DNA of 64,000 nt, from NCBI GenBank assembly GCA_947579665.1, contig OX388349.1:27684459-27748458 (forward strand). Direction: 5' to 3'. Shown here piece by piece: positions 35,491-46,956 of this stretch. Position 1 is the first letter of the stretch; every line of letters starts with the position of its first letter. The position numbers were made by a program, and so were the translations under genes. The DNA is from Sympetrum striolatum (taxonomy: Eukaryota; Arthropoda; Insecta; Odonata; Libellulidae). The notes beneath the pieces were generated by a model. That model had not been told where the DNA came from and made no database searches. It saw only the letters and a list, made by a program, of their open reading frames with translations.

Positions 35491-38400
35491 AAAAAGGATT
35501 TACTCTGTGTCAATAGATTGTAGTGGCTGCACTTTAATGTAGTAAATATTTTACTTATCTCATGCTGGTTTCTAATTCACCAATTATATGTTATATATAC
35601 AAGTCAATCAATAAAAAGTAACTAAGTGAATAACAAGACTCAGCAATGTGGAAAATCAGAATTAGAATAACTTCACTGTAGCAAATAAGGTAATATATTT
35701 TTACAACATTTTAAGAATTCAGATGAGAAGCATTATTCAATGATAGGAAAACAAATTCCAGTGGAATTTTTGTTACTTTCAATTTACGCTCGAGAGAGTA
35801 TGATAATTATTTTAAATTCAATTTTGCATAATTAAAGAGAGGCTCTATAAAAGGAAAATTAACATGAAATACATAGAAGACATTTTAGTTTCAATCCAAA
35901 TGAAGACGTTGAAAATGCACATGTTAAGTAAAACTCATGGAAAATTGAAGCTGAATCTATTTATTTATTTATATAAATACTTACATACTCTACTTTATAT
36001 ACAGAATTATTTGCTGCTGTAGTACTCAAAACTTACTTCAAGAATTGATGCTCACGAGTTGATTAAAATTTGGTAACAACAACAGATACTCCGAATCTTT
36101 ATTTCTGATGATAACAGCACAGCAGTAAACGTTTAACAAACTAAAATATGGTTTAACAACATGATCCCAATCTTGATATTCGAGAGAGAACTAGAAAAGT
36201 TAGTGTCTAAGTAGAATAATTGTCCATAAGTAGTACACTTCTGTTATGTTTTCAATTCTGAGATCAGATATCTCTCTATATTGATTAGCTATCGTAAATT
36301 CACTGAATAATAATAATGATTGTTTGACAGAATTGATTTTAGTACTGTTTGGTTAATTTTGATGCAATACACATGAAATAATTAAAATTTTTTATTATTT
36401 TGATGGCTTTTCTGATTATTTTTGATTTAGAAACATGGATCATCTTCAAAGATGGTAATTGTGTGATTTCTGAGCTAAACTTCTAAAATTAGTAAATAAG
36501 ATTTATAATGGCTGTCTAAGAATTCTATATTACCAACAATTACTGAGAATTCTAATGCGAAAACTCGATAGACGCTAGTGCAGACTTTAAGCGGATTCGT
36601 TAATACACACCTCACACCTAAATTAAGCAGTCTCATAGCGCATTGTTATGAATTTTTACTGCCCTAAAAATGGTCTATGGTACAAAACCTATTCCTACGT
36701 ATTTCTAATCTAGCATTATAAAGTAAAACATCAGGTTCTTCAGTTTTGTTTTTGTACTATCATTGGGTTTATTTTCCATTTCGTCTGTGGCTAGGTCTAT
36801 ACATAATCCTATGATATTTTCCTTCTCTGTTCTTTTTTCCTATATTGTCATATCACCCATTTGGACATCAATCTAATCCTGGAAGAGATAAGCAGGATCT
36901 CTGTGTGGACGCCGCAAAAATCTTCGTTTCTCTTTCTCTGAACCTTCTCTTTCCTGTTAGTCTACTTTTTGTCCCTCTTAATCCCTTTCCCTTCTTTCCT
37001 GCTTTGCTTCCGACCATCTGCATCAATCCTTTCGCCTTGTTTCTCTTCCGAATCCCTCTTCCCATCGGTGGCTGCTCTTAAAGTTTCCACACAAAGAGAA
37101 AATGTTATAAATCTTACGGTATCACGATTATCGTCTAATTCAAAATAATAGTACTGTACCTTCTTAATTTAGATAATCATTATCATTGAGTAAGTACTTA
37201 TAAAATCAAATATTTCATTCTTTATATTTATTTATCTAATTTCAAACATTTCCTGGAGAAGTATTTCTAAATCGAATAACAACCATAATACGATATTGTG
37301 AAAACGTCGAGGAAAATAAAATTTATTTCTCGATAAATTTTGCAGTTTTGATGCATCCGCTTGAGGACCAAGGTTGGTGGTTGAAGTCGTGATTTCCTGT
37401 ATCTTCATATATTTATTATATGTATCTCCGCAAATGAATAATACACGAATAGTTTAAATGTATCCCAATGTTTGGTGAAATAAAAAGAAACTAACAAATG
37501 AATCAATGGACTATGGTCAATCCATAGTTTATATCACGTTAAACCTATAAACTTACATAGGAGTAAATGATAACAAATACTTATAAACGCAGCAGATAAG
37601 TTTATATTTGTTTTGAAGATTTGAGAGTCTATAGAGACGAGATTATTGGGAATGGCTGGCTTGATTGCAATAATTTATTTTACCGCAGAATCTAACCCAA
37701 GGTTTCGACAATTCTCCGTGTAGTGCAGTAATTCCATTTAATTACTGAGGAGAAAATGTAATGAGCTTTAAGTTATCTTGACCGGACTCAGAAGAAATAT
37801 CGAGTATCTCTTGTATGTACCGGTAAAATTCATGCCAAACCATTTTGTATGGGGCTGTAAGAGACGTTCAAGATCCTCTCGTCTACTCATTGAGCGGGAC
37901 AGTACCATGTCTCGTAAAACGTTCCGAATTTTGAAATCTATCATTTATTCAAGCCTGAAATTGATATTCATCCGAAAAACCTATTGATCGTTTTACAGTT
38001 TGATACACAATATCTCAACAAAATAGTATGTAAGAAAAATGATGCCTGTATTTTCATACACATGAGAATCATATACACATTGAGTTGTCTAAGACTACAA
38101 CGTTTGCGCCATATTCGAAGTTTTGGTTTGCACTTTTTCTTAGGGAAAATGGACTTCGGAATATAAAAGATAGGTAGAAACTAAAAGCTTATGCTAGTAG
38201 TAAAGATCAAAAGTCCACTGTAAAAAATGACCCTATCTTTCATCCCTTTGAGAGATGAGACCTAGCCAGAGGCACTCGCCGTGGGAGACATGTGGTCATC
38301 GACTCCTACACCGTCGTATCGGTTTTTCTAAACCGGTATAGTAGAAGCAGGAAATTGCAATCTTTGCGGAGAACTTAAAGGAAAGACGAGACGAAAGCGT

Positions 38401-38706
38401 CCTAACCTCTCATAATAATGGCAAAGGAATTGAATCGATGGTCATTTGCCGGTAACACAAGGTCAAACAGTTCCCCGGAAGAGTTGATTGACAATCTGGT
38501 CACCCTAGTTTCAGAGGGGGCCATTTCCGTAATCTTCGGTATATTTATGTTTTAAATAAGTTTTTATCAGAATCACAACGAAAATTATCAAGAACCAAAA
38601 CAGACGTAGTTCTCGTTTTTATAAATTACTCATTCGCATAGGCTAAAGTTACAGTTCAACCTTCTTGTCTAGGTAAAAAGGTATTAATTTCAAATACGTC
38701 TTCATC
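35491..38706. other. AT-rich DNA, no gene recognised
   Basis: A pyrimidine tract at about 36925-37080 gives overlapping open frames on both strands. About 38270-38350 is locally GC-rich with a CGGTTT/AAACCG hairpin. No family was recognised. Confidence 0.4.
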
Positions 38707-38796
38707 GCTCCAGTGGCGCAATTGGTTAGCGCACGGTACTTATACGACAGTGTCCGAGCTATGCCGGGGTTGTGAGTTCGAGCCTCACCTGGAGCA
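38707..38796 (+). tRNA. tRNA-Ile(UAU): tRNA-Ile (anticodon UAU) with a 16-nt intron
   Basis: A complete nuclear tRNA cloverleaf. The acceptor stem GCTCCAG (38707-38713) pairs perfectly with CTGGAGC (38789-38795), discriminator A at 38796. The D arm GCGC...GCGC, the anticodon stem CGGTA/TGCCG with one G-U pair, and the T arm GTGAG-TTCGAGC-CTCAC all close. The anticodon TAT is at 38741-38743. A 16-nt intron (38745-38760) sits just after position 37, the canonical eukaryotic place; animal tRNA-Ile(UAU) genes commonly carry an intron here. It decodes the rare isoleucine codon AUA and should be transcribed by Pol III from internal A and B boxes; the intron would be removed by the tRNA splicing endonuclease and ligase. 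A T run follows directly. This is the only gene in the window that looks functional. Confidence 0.95.
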
Positions 38797-38798
38797 AA

Positions 38799-38804
38799 TT
38801 TTTT
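38799..38804 (+). terminator. Pol III terminator of tRNA-Ile(UAU)
   Basis: Six consecutive T residues begin two bases after the discriminator base, the normal RNA polymerase III termination signal. Confidence 0.85.
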
Positions 38805-38829
38805 CTGGAAAGGCGTTCTATGTTGTCAC

Positions 38830-39310
38830 ATAGCTTTCTTTTAGGCCATTATTTCTTCCTTTGACTGACTAATTAACAGTGAATATTTTAAAATTTTTAG
38901 AGACGCGAGAACAATCATCTCTAGAATGCTCCTAAAAACATTCGGTAGAGAGTCAAATGAATTTAGCTTTATATCAAACTTTTTGTAAGCACCGGTAACG
39001 TCCTAGTACATAATTTTTTCATGTATTACAAAATCCTTTTAACTAATAGAAAGAACTCTCAGAATATTTTTGTTATTGGATATTTTTGTGGAAGAGATTT
39101 AACCACCCGACAGTTTACCGTGATATCAGTATTACTTCCTCTTCCTGGTTAATAAACAGTAGATATTGTAACATTTTTGAGTCTGAAGTGAAAAAATTTC
39201 AGAAACAAGAAGATTTTCTTCATACCCTGAAATTTCTTGGTTGCGATAATCCATAGAAAATTCCATCTGCTGTAAAGATAAATTTTTGACGTAATATTTT
39301 TCTCAAATAA
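38830..39310. repeat. Diverged direct duplication around the tRNA-Ile locus
   Basis: About 38848-38910 (TTATTTCTTCCTTTGACTGA onward, with AACAGTGAATATT) resembles about 39128-39190 (GTATTACTTCCTCTTCCTGG onward, with AACAGTAGATATTG). The leaders directly upstream of the tRNA gene and of its decayed copy are also alike. This suggests repeated local duplication of the tRNA neighbourhood, with the tRNA part lost from one unit. Confidence 0.5.
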
Positions 39311-39481
39311 TATTTAAAATAAAAGTGACATAGCTAAGCTTACTGTATTGATACCTGAATTCACTAATGTCAGAAAGAAGAATGCTGAACTCCCAGATTT
39401 TGAATTATGGTAAAGGTTTAACTGCATAGTAGACATCTTTCTTTGAGGATAAAAAGTATTATTTCCACTCACATAGTCATC

Positions 39482-39566
39482 GATCCAGTGGCGCAATTAG
39501 CTAGCGCACGGTACTCATACGGCAGTGTCTATGCGAGGGTTGTGAGTTCGAGCCTCACCTGGAGCG
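39482..39566 (+). pseudogene. Degenerate tRNA-Ile copy
   Basis: This aligns over its whole length with the tRNA-Ile(UAU) gene 775 bp upstream, including the D arm, T arm and the start of the intron. Damage is clear: the acceptor stem has an A-G mismatch at its second pair, the anticodon triplet is CAT instead of TAT, the 3' half of the anticodon stem is TGCGA so two pairs are lost, the intron has shrunk to about 11 nt, and the discriminator is G. The T arm and a downstream T run remain intact, so transcription is conceivable, but a working isoleucine tRNA is unlikely. The similar flanks show local duplication of the gene rather than retroposition. Confidence 0.85.
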
Positions 39567-39793
39567 AAATTTTTCTGGTGGTAACATGGGATGACTTGAA
39601 TAGCGTAATGTTTCCAAAGTTTTCTTTGAAATCGCTACTTCACTTATATTTGAAGTTTATAGAGTTACCAAAGAAATACTTTGCGAACCAGACGTTTTGA
39701 AATAATCCAAATACAGCGTCATTATAAGAATTTGATACAACTTACCATTAAATTGGTCGTTTAACGCAAATAAGAGTCTTTGAAAATAAGTAT

Positions 39794-39811
39794 GATAGAT
39801 AGATAGATAGG
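39794..39811 (+). repeat. (GATA)n microsatellite
   Basis: About four and a half copies of GATA. Confidence 0.85.
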
Positions 39812-42589
39812 CATAAAAAGACGACTGATATCATCGACATGACTTCAGAGGAATTTGCACACGCTAAGATTTAGCTTATTATTTTTGCCTGCAATAAAAC
39901 ATTACCTGAGGAAAAATTGCAAAAAAATTCCACCGTGATGTCCATTGGAATCATTTTCACGCTACTGCCAACTTGCTTTACTACTTACCCATACTCCAAA
40001 ACCCACCCATAATTTATAAAACTTTTTATCTGCATAGCCAAATCTGAAGAAATATAAAACATAAAATAATAACTGCAATGATAAAAACATCCCCTAAATC
40101 TCTAACGAAAATTTTCATTTTTGTTTTCCTTAAAACTTCTCCGACAGCTTAGGTCATTTCGCACATTGGCTTCCATATTTATAATTTTTCCTAACTTTTT
40201 ACATCCAACATGCAGATCATTATGTTTGATTCTCCGTAGTTACTTTTACGAGCTTATAGTGGTCTTGAGGCCAGCAGTTTCTACCCTAACAAAGTGCCTT
40301 TTCCTTTCATATATCTTCACCGTTAAATTTACGATTCCAAATTATTAATATTACGTATGAGAAAAAATCCTAACTCTTTTAGCCGTCGGAGTGCATATAC
40401 TGATAGCGGATCAAATTCCAAATGCGATATATTTCTTTCTTTTCCTCCTTTTCCTTCTCATAGCTCAACCAACAGTTAACTTTCCAAAATATTCCTTATC
40501 TTCAACCGCTAACACAAGCAATTAGTCAAACTTGAGGAACAACCCAGATGACAGTCAAATGGTCTAAAAACAGTGTCAGATAGAATAGAATAAGACTTAT
40601 AACAATGCTCCGTTCTCAATGCAATTTTCCTTACTTTCAAGGAGCCACCTTTCGGTTCTGCCGGAAAACTGACCAACATAGCAGAATCGACTCACACAGC
40701 GTTTTGCAAGCTTATCCTCTTCGTTACACTCTGAGGATGACGACTTGGTTAACAGATACGTCACCGGAATGTAACTGTTTTCGGTGAGTACTTTGGTCTT
40801 GCTTTTTTATATTTACAATTCTTTATCAGGTTATCAAACACTTTCCTTGGTCAAACCTCTCTGTGCTAATTAGGACTTAACTTTTACACGTTCGATATTT
40901 TATATCTTTCTTTCCATTTTATGGATTTAATGAATCAGAATTTTATTGGTTTTCATATGTATACTTAGAGCAAAGTTTTTGCTATCCCGCTTTATTATAC
41001 TCTCGCTTTTTATAAATTTTTTTACTAAAGCACCTTCTTGATAATTTCAAGGGGTCTTCTTTAAAATTTGACTTATACACTATTCTTTGTCGATTATTTT
41101 TAGTTTACATCCTGAATTTTTGTACACCTTGTTAAATATTTGAATTCCTTGACGTTTTCCGTTTCTTTAATCGTCAACTGCTTCTGGCCCTTCAGTTTTC
41201 TTTAGGTTCGGGAAGTTGTTTATTTGCTTGGTCGAAAGAGTGGTCAAAAATTCTGGAGAGTTTTAGGAATGGGTTAAAGATGTTGAGATAAAAGAATCGT
41301 TTTACTAGACTCTCTCTGCTAACTGGAATTTCGAACTCATATTCTATGCGTTTTAGTTTCTTTGTGTTTCATGCTTCGTACATTATTTTCACGAAACAAA
41401 GCTGTACCAAACTCTTTATCCCACATATTATCACTAATTCCATTTGATTTGCGTCTTGCCTTTCGTTCGGTAGCTGTATTAAAATCATTTGACTGTCCTC
41501 TAGGTTATTCTTAGTAAGATAGAATTCGCGATTACTTGATAAATTTCGGGAAAGTACGATTACGGAAGACGTAATTACGTAATAAATATTATTCGACCAC
41601 CATGCTTTGTCTGCCGATCCAATAATAAGAGTAATAGATGACAATACAAACCGTCCATTAAACACTCATTATTTCTGCGAAATATATCAGAAAACGAAAG
41701 GATTAGTTAAAAAGCTTTGTGTTCACACCTTCTGCCACACTCTGTAAGTGCTTGTGTAGCATATTAGATAGATGTATATCCTCACCTACTCCGTTAAGTT
41801 AACTCGTATGATTTTCTGACACCCAATTTTTGTTCCTATTTACTAAGGTAAACTATATGATGGTAATATACAGCCTTTTTCGTCACTTCAGACAATTTCT
41901 TACATTTTAGTGCATGTGGTAATTTAGTTGATTAAATATGTCGATGTTGTTTGAGGATCGAGAGTCTTTAAAGTGAGCTACTTATTTTCACCATGAAAGC
42001 TCAATAAAAAGCTGTATTTTATTTCATTTTATACTTATTTTTTATTTAAATTTTCACTCGGAATGGGACTCCGGAGAGGAAATTACAGTCGTCGCGAGAT
42101 CGATTAGATCTCCGGCGAAGTTTTTGATTTACGAGAAGAGTTGAGATTTCAACCGGAGGCGATTGTGTGGTTTATCTGGATAAAATTGAGAGTTTGGACA
42201 CTTTTCTAATTATTTTCCTTTCCGTCCTCCATGCGACGAAAATGTTAAATGACTGCAATTAGATGATATCTGCCTTCGTTTGTGCAACACGCTTAGGGAA
42301 TTGGGATGAACTTTAAACTCGAATCTTGTTATTTTTTAAAGCAATGGTTGTCGTTTGATATTACTTATCCTTATTGTAATCCTCTTTTTCGAGCAGTGGT
42401 GGTAAACCTTTCAAAATCCATGCCTCAATTTTTTCGCCTTGTTTTATATGTGCCATATAGACTACAATACTTTCACGGTACGGTCTATTAAATTTATATT
42501 CACGGCTGAGAAGGGGGAACAGGAAAAGTTAATTCTTTTAGAGCACAGTAAGTAGACCAATCAGAGGTGAATGGATGTGTATTGTGAGT
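39812..42589. other. AT-rich DNA, no gene recognised
   Basis: Apart from the SINE fragment at 40129-40174, no repeat or gene was recognised. A 98-codon minus-strand frame at 41369-41665 lacks recognisable motifs. A GATGACGACTTGG...CACCGGAATG motif near 40735-40775 resembles retroelement 3' ends but is too short to assign. Confidence 0.4.
40129..40174 (-). mobile_element. SINE fragment, 5'-truncated
   Basis: On the minus strand it has the last bases of the tRNA-like head, then AATGTGCGAAATGACCTAAG and CTGTCGGAGAAGTTTTAA, the unique 3' block of the SINE. Most of the tRNA-like head and the trinucleotide tail are missing. Confidence 0.7.
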
Positions 42590-42740
42590 CTTCCCATTTT
42601 AATCCTTTTTAATGATGCCTCTTCTTAAAGTAATAAAGAGCACAAACATTTTTATAAAAGCTGTGCTTGTCATGACGACCGGTTTCGGTTACGCGGCCAG
42701 GTTCACGAACTCTGACCAATTAATCAAGACTTTATGCCTT
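42590..42740 (-). mobile_element. Possible retroelement 3' end (Penelope-like?)
   Basis: On the minus strand a CGCGTAACCGAAACCGGTCG motif is followed by TCATGACAAGCACAGC and an A/T-rich stretch. A short paired motif around GAAACCGGTCGT ahead of an A-rich tail resembles the ends of Penelope-like and some other arthropod retroelements. There is no second copy in the window, so this rests on resemblance only. Confidence 0.3.
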
Positions 42741-43439
42741 TTTCTTTTAGCTATGAAGATGTTGAATAAAACAAAGTTTCCATAGAAAAATTTAAATAAT
42801 TTGCACTTATCCACATGCGGATCTCATAAAGTATCATTTATCCTCTATGGGGATCAGTGAAAGTCATTAAATTTCATTGCATGGAAACGATATTTTATTT
42901 AGCATCCTCAAAGAAATGAATTTCAACCGTACCTTCTTCAGAAAACTGTATAGGTCATGAAATTTATTCATGTATTTTCTTCAATTCGATGAAAATATGG
43001 TGGGATAATCAATCTCTTAGATATTTTTTATAATTAGGTATGGTGTGGTCTTTATTTTTGATTATTCTTTCCTAGACTAGACGACAGAAATGAAGGAAAT
43101 TTCCTTATATTTCTATCCTACCTTAAATTATAAGATAAATAATTGTAAACGTACCACTTGAATTTTTTGCATTTGTAGAAATAGTGAAAGAGCATATCCT
43201 TTACTTCCTGCATTTTAATTATAACGCCAATGCCTAACGATTCAGGATCTTCATCGTCACGTCGAAATTAAACACTCTGAAGGGCTCCTCCGTGAATTTT
43301 TCTTTCCCCTTCCTTTAAATTCTTTGCATGAGCATACTTTCATTCCCAATTTAAAGAACTGAACGATGTATCTATTTCCTTATCACCTATTTTCGGTGCA
43401 TACAAATAATATATAAATGGTACTGCACTCCTTGATTAT

Positions 43440-43870
43440 CCCACGTTATTTTTCTCGAGTCCCGTCGAGTTATGAATAATAGATTCCACATCCTCCGATT
43501 CAGGAGGGAGCAGATTCCTAAGCGGTCTAGAATTGTGAAATGCCTCGTTGCTCCTGAAGTACTCGCTGATGGAGTAATCTCCGTGCGCGAGGCAATTGCT
43601 GAGCCGTTTAAGTGACGCGTTACCATGGTGATGTCATGTCCCCGACGGACGCTTCAACCCTTCCCCAAAAAACCCTCCATGTTTCTTTTCACCCACTAAT
43701 CCTCACTTCCCCTTCACGGCTCCCCAAAAAAATCGGACGCGTTAACTATTTAATCCACGCAGTTTCTCTTCCTCTCCGAGTTCCTGCCTCATATTCTTAG
43801 TCTAGCGACTGATGGCTCAAAACCGGGACCCTTGCAAAGTAGAGGATGGGAAATGCGGGACATAACCGGG
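43440..43870. other. CpG-rich island
   Basis: GC- and CpG-rich sequence with short open frames on both strands (43387-43626 minus, 43612-43800 plus) and no family motif. Two GGGACA-type motifs (AACCGGGACC, AACCGGGACACG) near 43820-43880 hint at an old hAT-type end, without confirmation. Confidence 0.3.
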
Positions 43871-44533
43871 ACACGAGCATTTTTCGGCAATCAGAGGTAT
43901 CCTAAAAATGAAATAGTCGGTTACTTTTGTATGAGGTTTCAATTTGACCGTCTTGGTCAACTGGTTGACATATTCAACCTGAAGACAATTTTCGCTCGAT
44001 GATGTAAATTATATGCTAGGCTTGTTGAAAAATCCTTCATGAATATCTTTCTTTAAAGCATAGGTAAAATATGATGGCGAAATTTTTTATCATAATTGAT
44101 AAATACAAGGCTTGCGTACCTATATCGTGTCAAAAAATAACGAGAAAAGCTGACATATGTGACTACGTCTATGTTGGACCTAAGATGTTGTTATTAACGA
44201 ATTTAATTAATAATTGACGGCATTTCTTAGTCAAATCCATATGCATTTAATTTTTACCTTGCTGTTCTGTTTAAATTACCTTATTGACTTGGGGTGTGAA
44301 TAAAAAGGGCTGAAAGGAGAGGGGAAAAATGAAATTATCTTCCACTATAATAGTATGAAATTGGAAATCATATCTTATTCAACCCAGTTTTATCAAGTAC
44401 CTAATCGTAAATACGTGCTATCTATATAATGCAGGACATCTGTTCGGTTTTATTGCCCTTGCCCCTGAATGAACCTAATTACTTGTATTTATTAATTTTC
44501 TGGGGATGGAAAATCAATATCAATAGAAATATA

Positions 44534-44665
44534 GTAGTAGTAGTAGTATTGTTAAAAGTGCTTCGACAGCTTAGGTCATTTCGCACATCGGCTCCCACCG
44601 GGAATCGAACCCGGGACCGCTTTCACCAAAGGCAAACGCGCTGTCCACATGACTATCCGGGAGCC
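44534..44665 (-). mobile_element. tRNA-derived SINE, full length, with a 14-bp target duplication
   Basis: On the minus strand it starts GGCTCCCGGATAGTCATGTG, has a B box within GGGTTCGATTCCCGGTGGGA, and closes the acceptor-like stem GGCTCCC/GGGAGCC. A unique block follows (GATGTGCGAAATGACC, then TAAGCTGTCGAAGCACTTTT) and a tail of (TAC)n. It is flanked by exact 14-bp copies of TCAATAGAAATATA at 44520-44533 and 44666-44679. The allelic-like segment at 51.7 kb lacks it, so both ends are fixed. It is transcribed by Pol III if active and mobilised by a LINE elsewhere. The length is 132 bp, short for a SINE. The tRNA of origin is unclear because the anticodon arm is remodelled. Confidence 0.9.
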
Positions 44666-44747
44666 TCAATAGAAATATAAATTGATATTTGATACTGCAT
44701 GAATAACCTATTGGTGGCAAGGTTTTGGACTTTGCATTATTATAGAG

Positions 44748-44790
44748 CAGTGGTTCTTAACCGAAGATGTGGACACCTCCACACCTCATA
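44748..44790 (+). mobile_element. hAT-type transposon end
   Basis: CAGTGGTTCTTAACCGAAGA then TGTGGACACC follows the flank TTATAGAG (44740-44747). The same end next to the same flank occurs at 51653 (inverted), where the full MITE has an 8-bp target duplication. The far end is not recognisable here, so this copy is eroded or rearranged. Confidence 0.65.
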
Positions 44791-44859
44791 TGTACTTTAA
44801 TTGAAAATATGACAAGTGCCAAAATTAATCTCGAGTTGAATTTGACGACACGTGCCAAT

Positions 44860-46279
44860 GGATCCTCTGATTAGATACACTTCGTAGACATTGTATGGGG
44901 CATATTTGGTGATTAAAGAATTCAAAATTTATCCTTTTCATGATTATATACAAGCTAAAAATTCTCATGTAGCGGGAGTAGAGAGTTAACGAGTTATAAA
45001 ACGATTAACATATATCAATAACAGCATAGTGCATCAATGCATTAATTAATAGTGAAAATTACTCGAGGAGATTCTCCTTCTAACCGAAACCTTTTGATGC
45101 ACGCTGCTGTTCCAGTGGGCATTTTGGGATCATTAAATTCGGCATTGTGAAAACTGGAAATTCTGAATACCACTATCACGTTGAAGATCAGGAATGTGTC
45201 AGGAATAGCCATTTTTCTGCAGAGAAACAATAGACAGCAGCTATTGAAAGTTTGAACTATTTTCTGTGTAGGAACGTTGGAATTATGTTTCTCTCCTTAT
45301 CAGTTTGGAAGAATTAAATGTTTTAAGTCTGATTTTGTTATGAATAACCCTGTATTTATTTAGCAGTAGAATGTGATAAAAATAGCTGAGAAACTACTTA
45401 TTGGCTCTTCAGCTTTCAAACTTTGTACCTCTCCGTAATACTTCAATTAGATTTGCTGTTGCACACTTTAATATTTGATTTACACTGATCAAAATGATTG
45501 ACAAGAGTTACGCAGTCAAAATGTTCGTATTTCTTCTTATTATTTTCATCAATTTCTAGTATCTCATCAGTAAATTATGATCATTTAATATATATGGCGG
45601 ACTTATCGCTTGGCTCTATATTTAGTTTCGAACCTTATATTTAATTCCTTTTCCGAGAGATATAAACTGAGCAATTAGCAGCAATAAATTCCTTTGTGTC
45701 TGGAAGCATCCATCGGAAGTAACCCAATCCTAGCTTCTGACGCCACCGGATGATATAATAATGAATCCAAGCGGAAAGTGACTCGAGAGCGAAATTAATG
45801 GATAATATGTCTGGATGAGTAATTACGAATTATGAATTTCACGTTTACCTTTCACAGGATAGGTATTTGTGTACAACGTCAATTGTGTATTTTTGCCGAC
45901 TTTGAAGTAGACAAATATGTTTTTCTCTAAGTATTAACGAAGACCATCCTCAGTCATGTTTGTTGCCATTAAATCTAATGATTATCGACTAAAACAATTG
46001 TCAGTCTGTTCGTTAGGTAGGCTAGGTATCGTCATTAAGCATATTTTTACCTACTAAAGGAAAATATTAATTAGACGATGATGGTTACATTGACGCTTCT
46101 GCTACCGTAACTTGATATACGGATTATTTTTCGTTTGTTTTTTGGTACGGGATATAGTAATAGGTATCTTTTGTTTGCTCTTGTCGTGTCATGCTTCTTC
46201 ACTGTCTTGTTTATGGGTAAGATGACATGAAAGCAACTAAGGTTTAAGTGATACAAGCTAAAGTCTCTTAAGATCTCTC
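44860..46279. other. AT-rich DNA, no gene recognised
   Basis: Short frames at 45042-45230 and 46071-46256 (minus) have no motif. No repeat partner was recognised. Confidence 0.45.
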
Positions 46280-46470
46280 CTTATGAAAGACTAAGAAAAG
46301 TATTACTTGTGTAAGAGTTATTATGCTTCACTTACACGGACAGGGTCCGTACTACCTCACTCTTCATTTTGCCCAGTAAGCCTCATTCTGTACTTCAGGA
46401 TCTTGTTAGCTACTGCAATAGGGGCTGTTAAAATGCTGGGTTAAATTCTTTATTGATAGACTACATTAGA
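46280..46470 (+). repeat. Unclassified dispersed repeat D, copy 2
   Basis: It matches 35270-35490 in the same orientation, with blocks GAAAGACTAAGAAAAGTATT, GCTTCACTTACACGGACAG, AGTAAGCCTCATTC and AGGATCTTGTTAGCTACTG. It is diverged and non-coding. Confidence 0.6.
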
Positions 46471-46649
46471 CTGATCGTGAGCTTGAATCTCTAGACAGCT
46501 GTCTTCTCTTTATGTGGAAAGTTAAATTTGGTAGTTCTTATCTCTGGTGAATCTGTTCTGACATCTCCTTAAAGGTTTTGCATGATGTTCTAATGTTTTC
46601 TTAAAAGTAAACTTAACTAGCTTGAATAGAGGTATAGAAGCACAACTGT

Positions 46650-46815
46650 TACCAGTTACCTGAAATTTTAATCACACACAACTTAGGTTTCGACGCTTAG
46701 CATCATCAACAGGCGTAGAAGAAGAAAATTAGTCACAAAAACATATTTTCTGCTTGTTCACCTAATGATGAACTAACCCAAGTCGTGTGTGGTTAAGATT
46801 TGTAGCAACGGGAAA
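46650..46815. repeat. Fold-back repeat with retroelement-like ends
   Basis: The left arm (GTTACCTGAAATTTTAATCA, then CACACAACTTAGGTTTCGAC, then TTAGCATCATC) is inverted imperfectly at the right (CCTAATGATGAACTAACCCA, then AGTCGTGTGTGGTTAAGATT, then GTAGCAAC). Arms are about 50-65 bp around a 45-bp centre. The GATGATG...CGAAACC motif recalls fold-back family B, but the sequences do not match. Confidence 0.5.
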
Positions 46816-46956
46816 AATATGTGCTTTTATTGCTCTCCTATGGAAAGATACCATCAAGTTATAGCGAATTCTGGACTTCACTGCTCAACTGGGTTGCCAA
46901 TATTTCAGGTAATCTCATGCAATTGAAATATGGTCACCCTATGCATACATGATTTA

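Larger units (their letters stand above)
44259..44790 (+). repeat. Inverted duplicated segment, copy A (SINE-filled)
   Basis: It aligns in opposite orientation with 51611-51996. Shared ordered blocks: TTGCTGTTCTGT, ACCTTATTGACTTGGG, GGGCTGAAAGGAGAGGGGAA, CTATAATAGTATGAAATTGG, GGTTTTATTGCCCTTGCC, CTTGTATTTATTAATTTTCT, GGATGGAAAATCAATATCAA, and then GCATTATTATAGAG next to a hAT-type end. The main structural difference is the 132-bp SINE plus its duplicated target, present only in this copy. Confidence 0.85.

Noticed and set aside
39443..39700. 85-codon open frame across the second tRNA-Ile copy
   Set aside because: The peptide is the translation of a tRNA pseudogene and its flank.
41369..41665. 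98-codon minus-strand frame as a gene
   Set aside because: No signal peptide, domain or repeated motif, and AT-rich codon content like the surrounding non-coding DNA.
43600..43800. Protein-coding exons in the CpG-rich island
   Set aside because: Frames are short on both strands, with no conserved motif or convincing splice pair.
44590..44665. SINE heads at 34.4, 44.6, 48.0 and 48.5 kb as functional tRNA genes
   Set aside because: The acceptor stem and B box are present, but the anticodon arm is not a 7-nt loop on a 5-bp stem, and each copy continues into SINE body and tail.
44429..44680. Open frame over the 44.6-kb SINE as coding, with a PTGNRTRDRFHQRQT peptide
   Set aside because: The peptide is the antisense translation of the tRNA-like head of a SINE, a common false positive. 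The same applies to the frame at 34300-34581.
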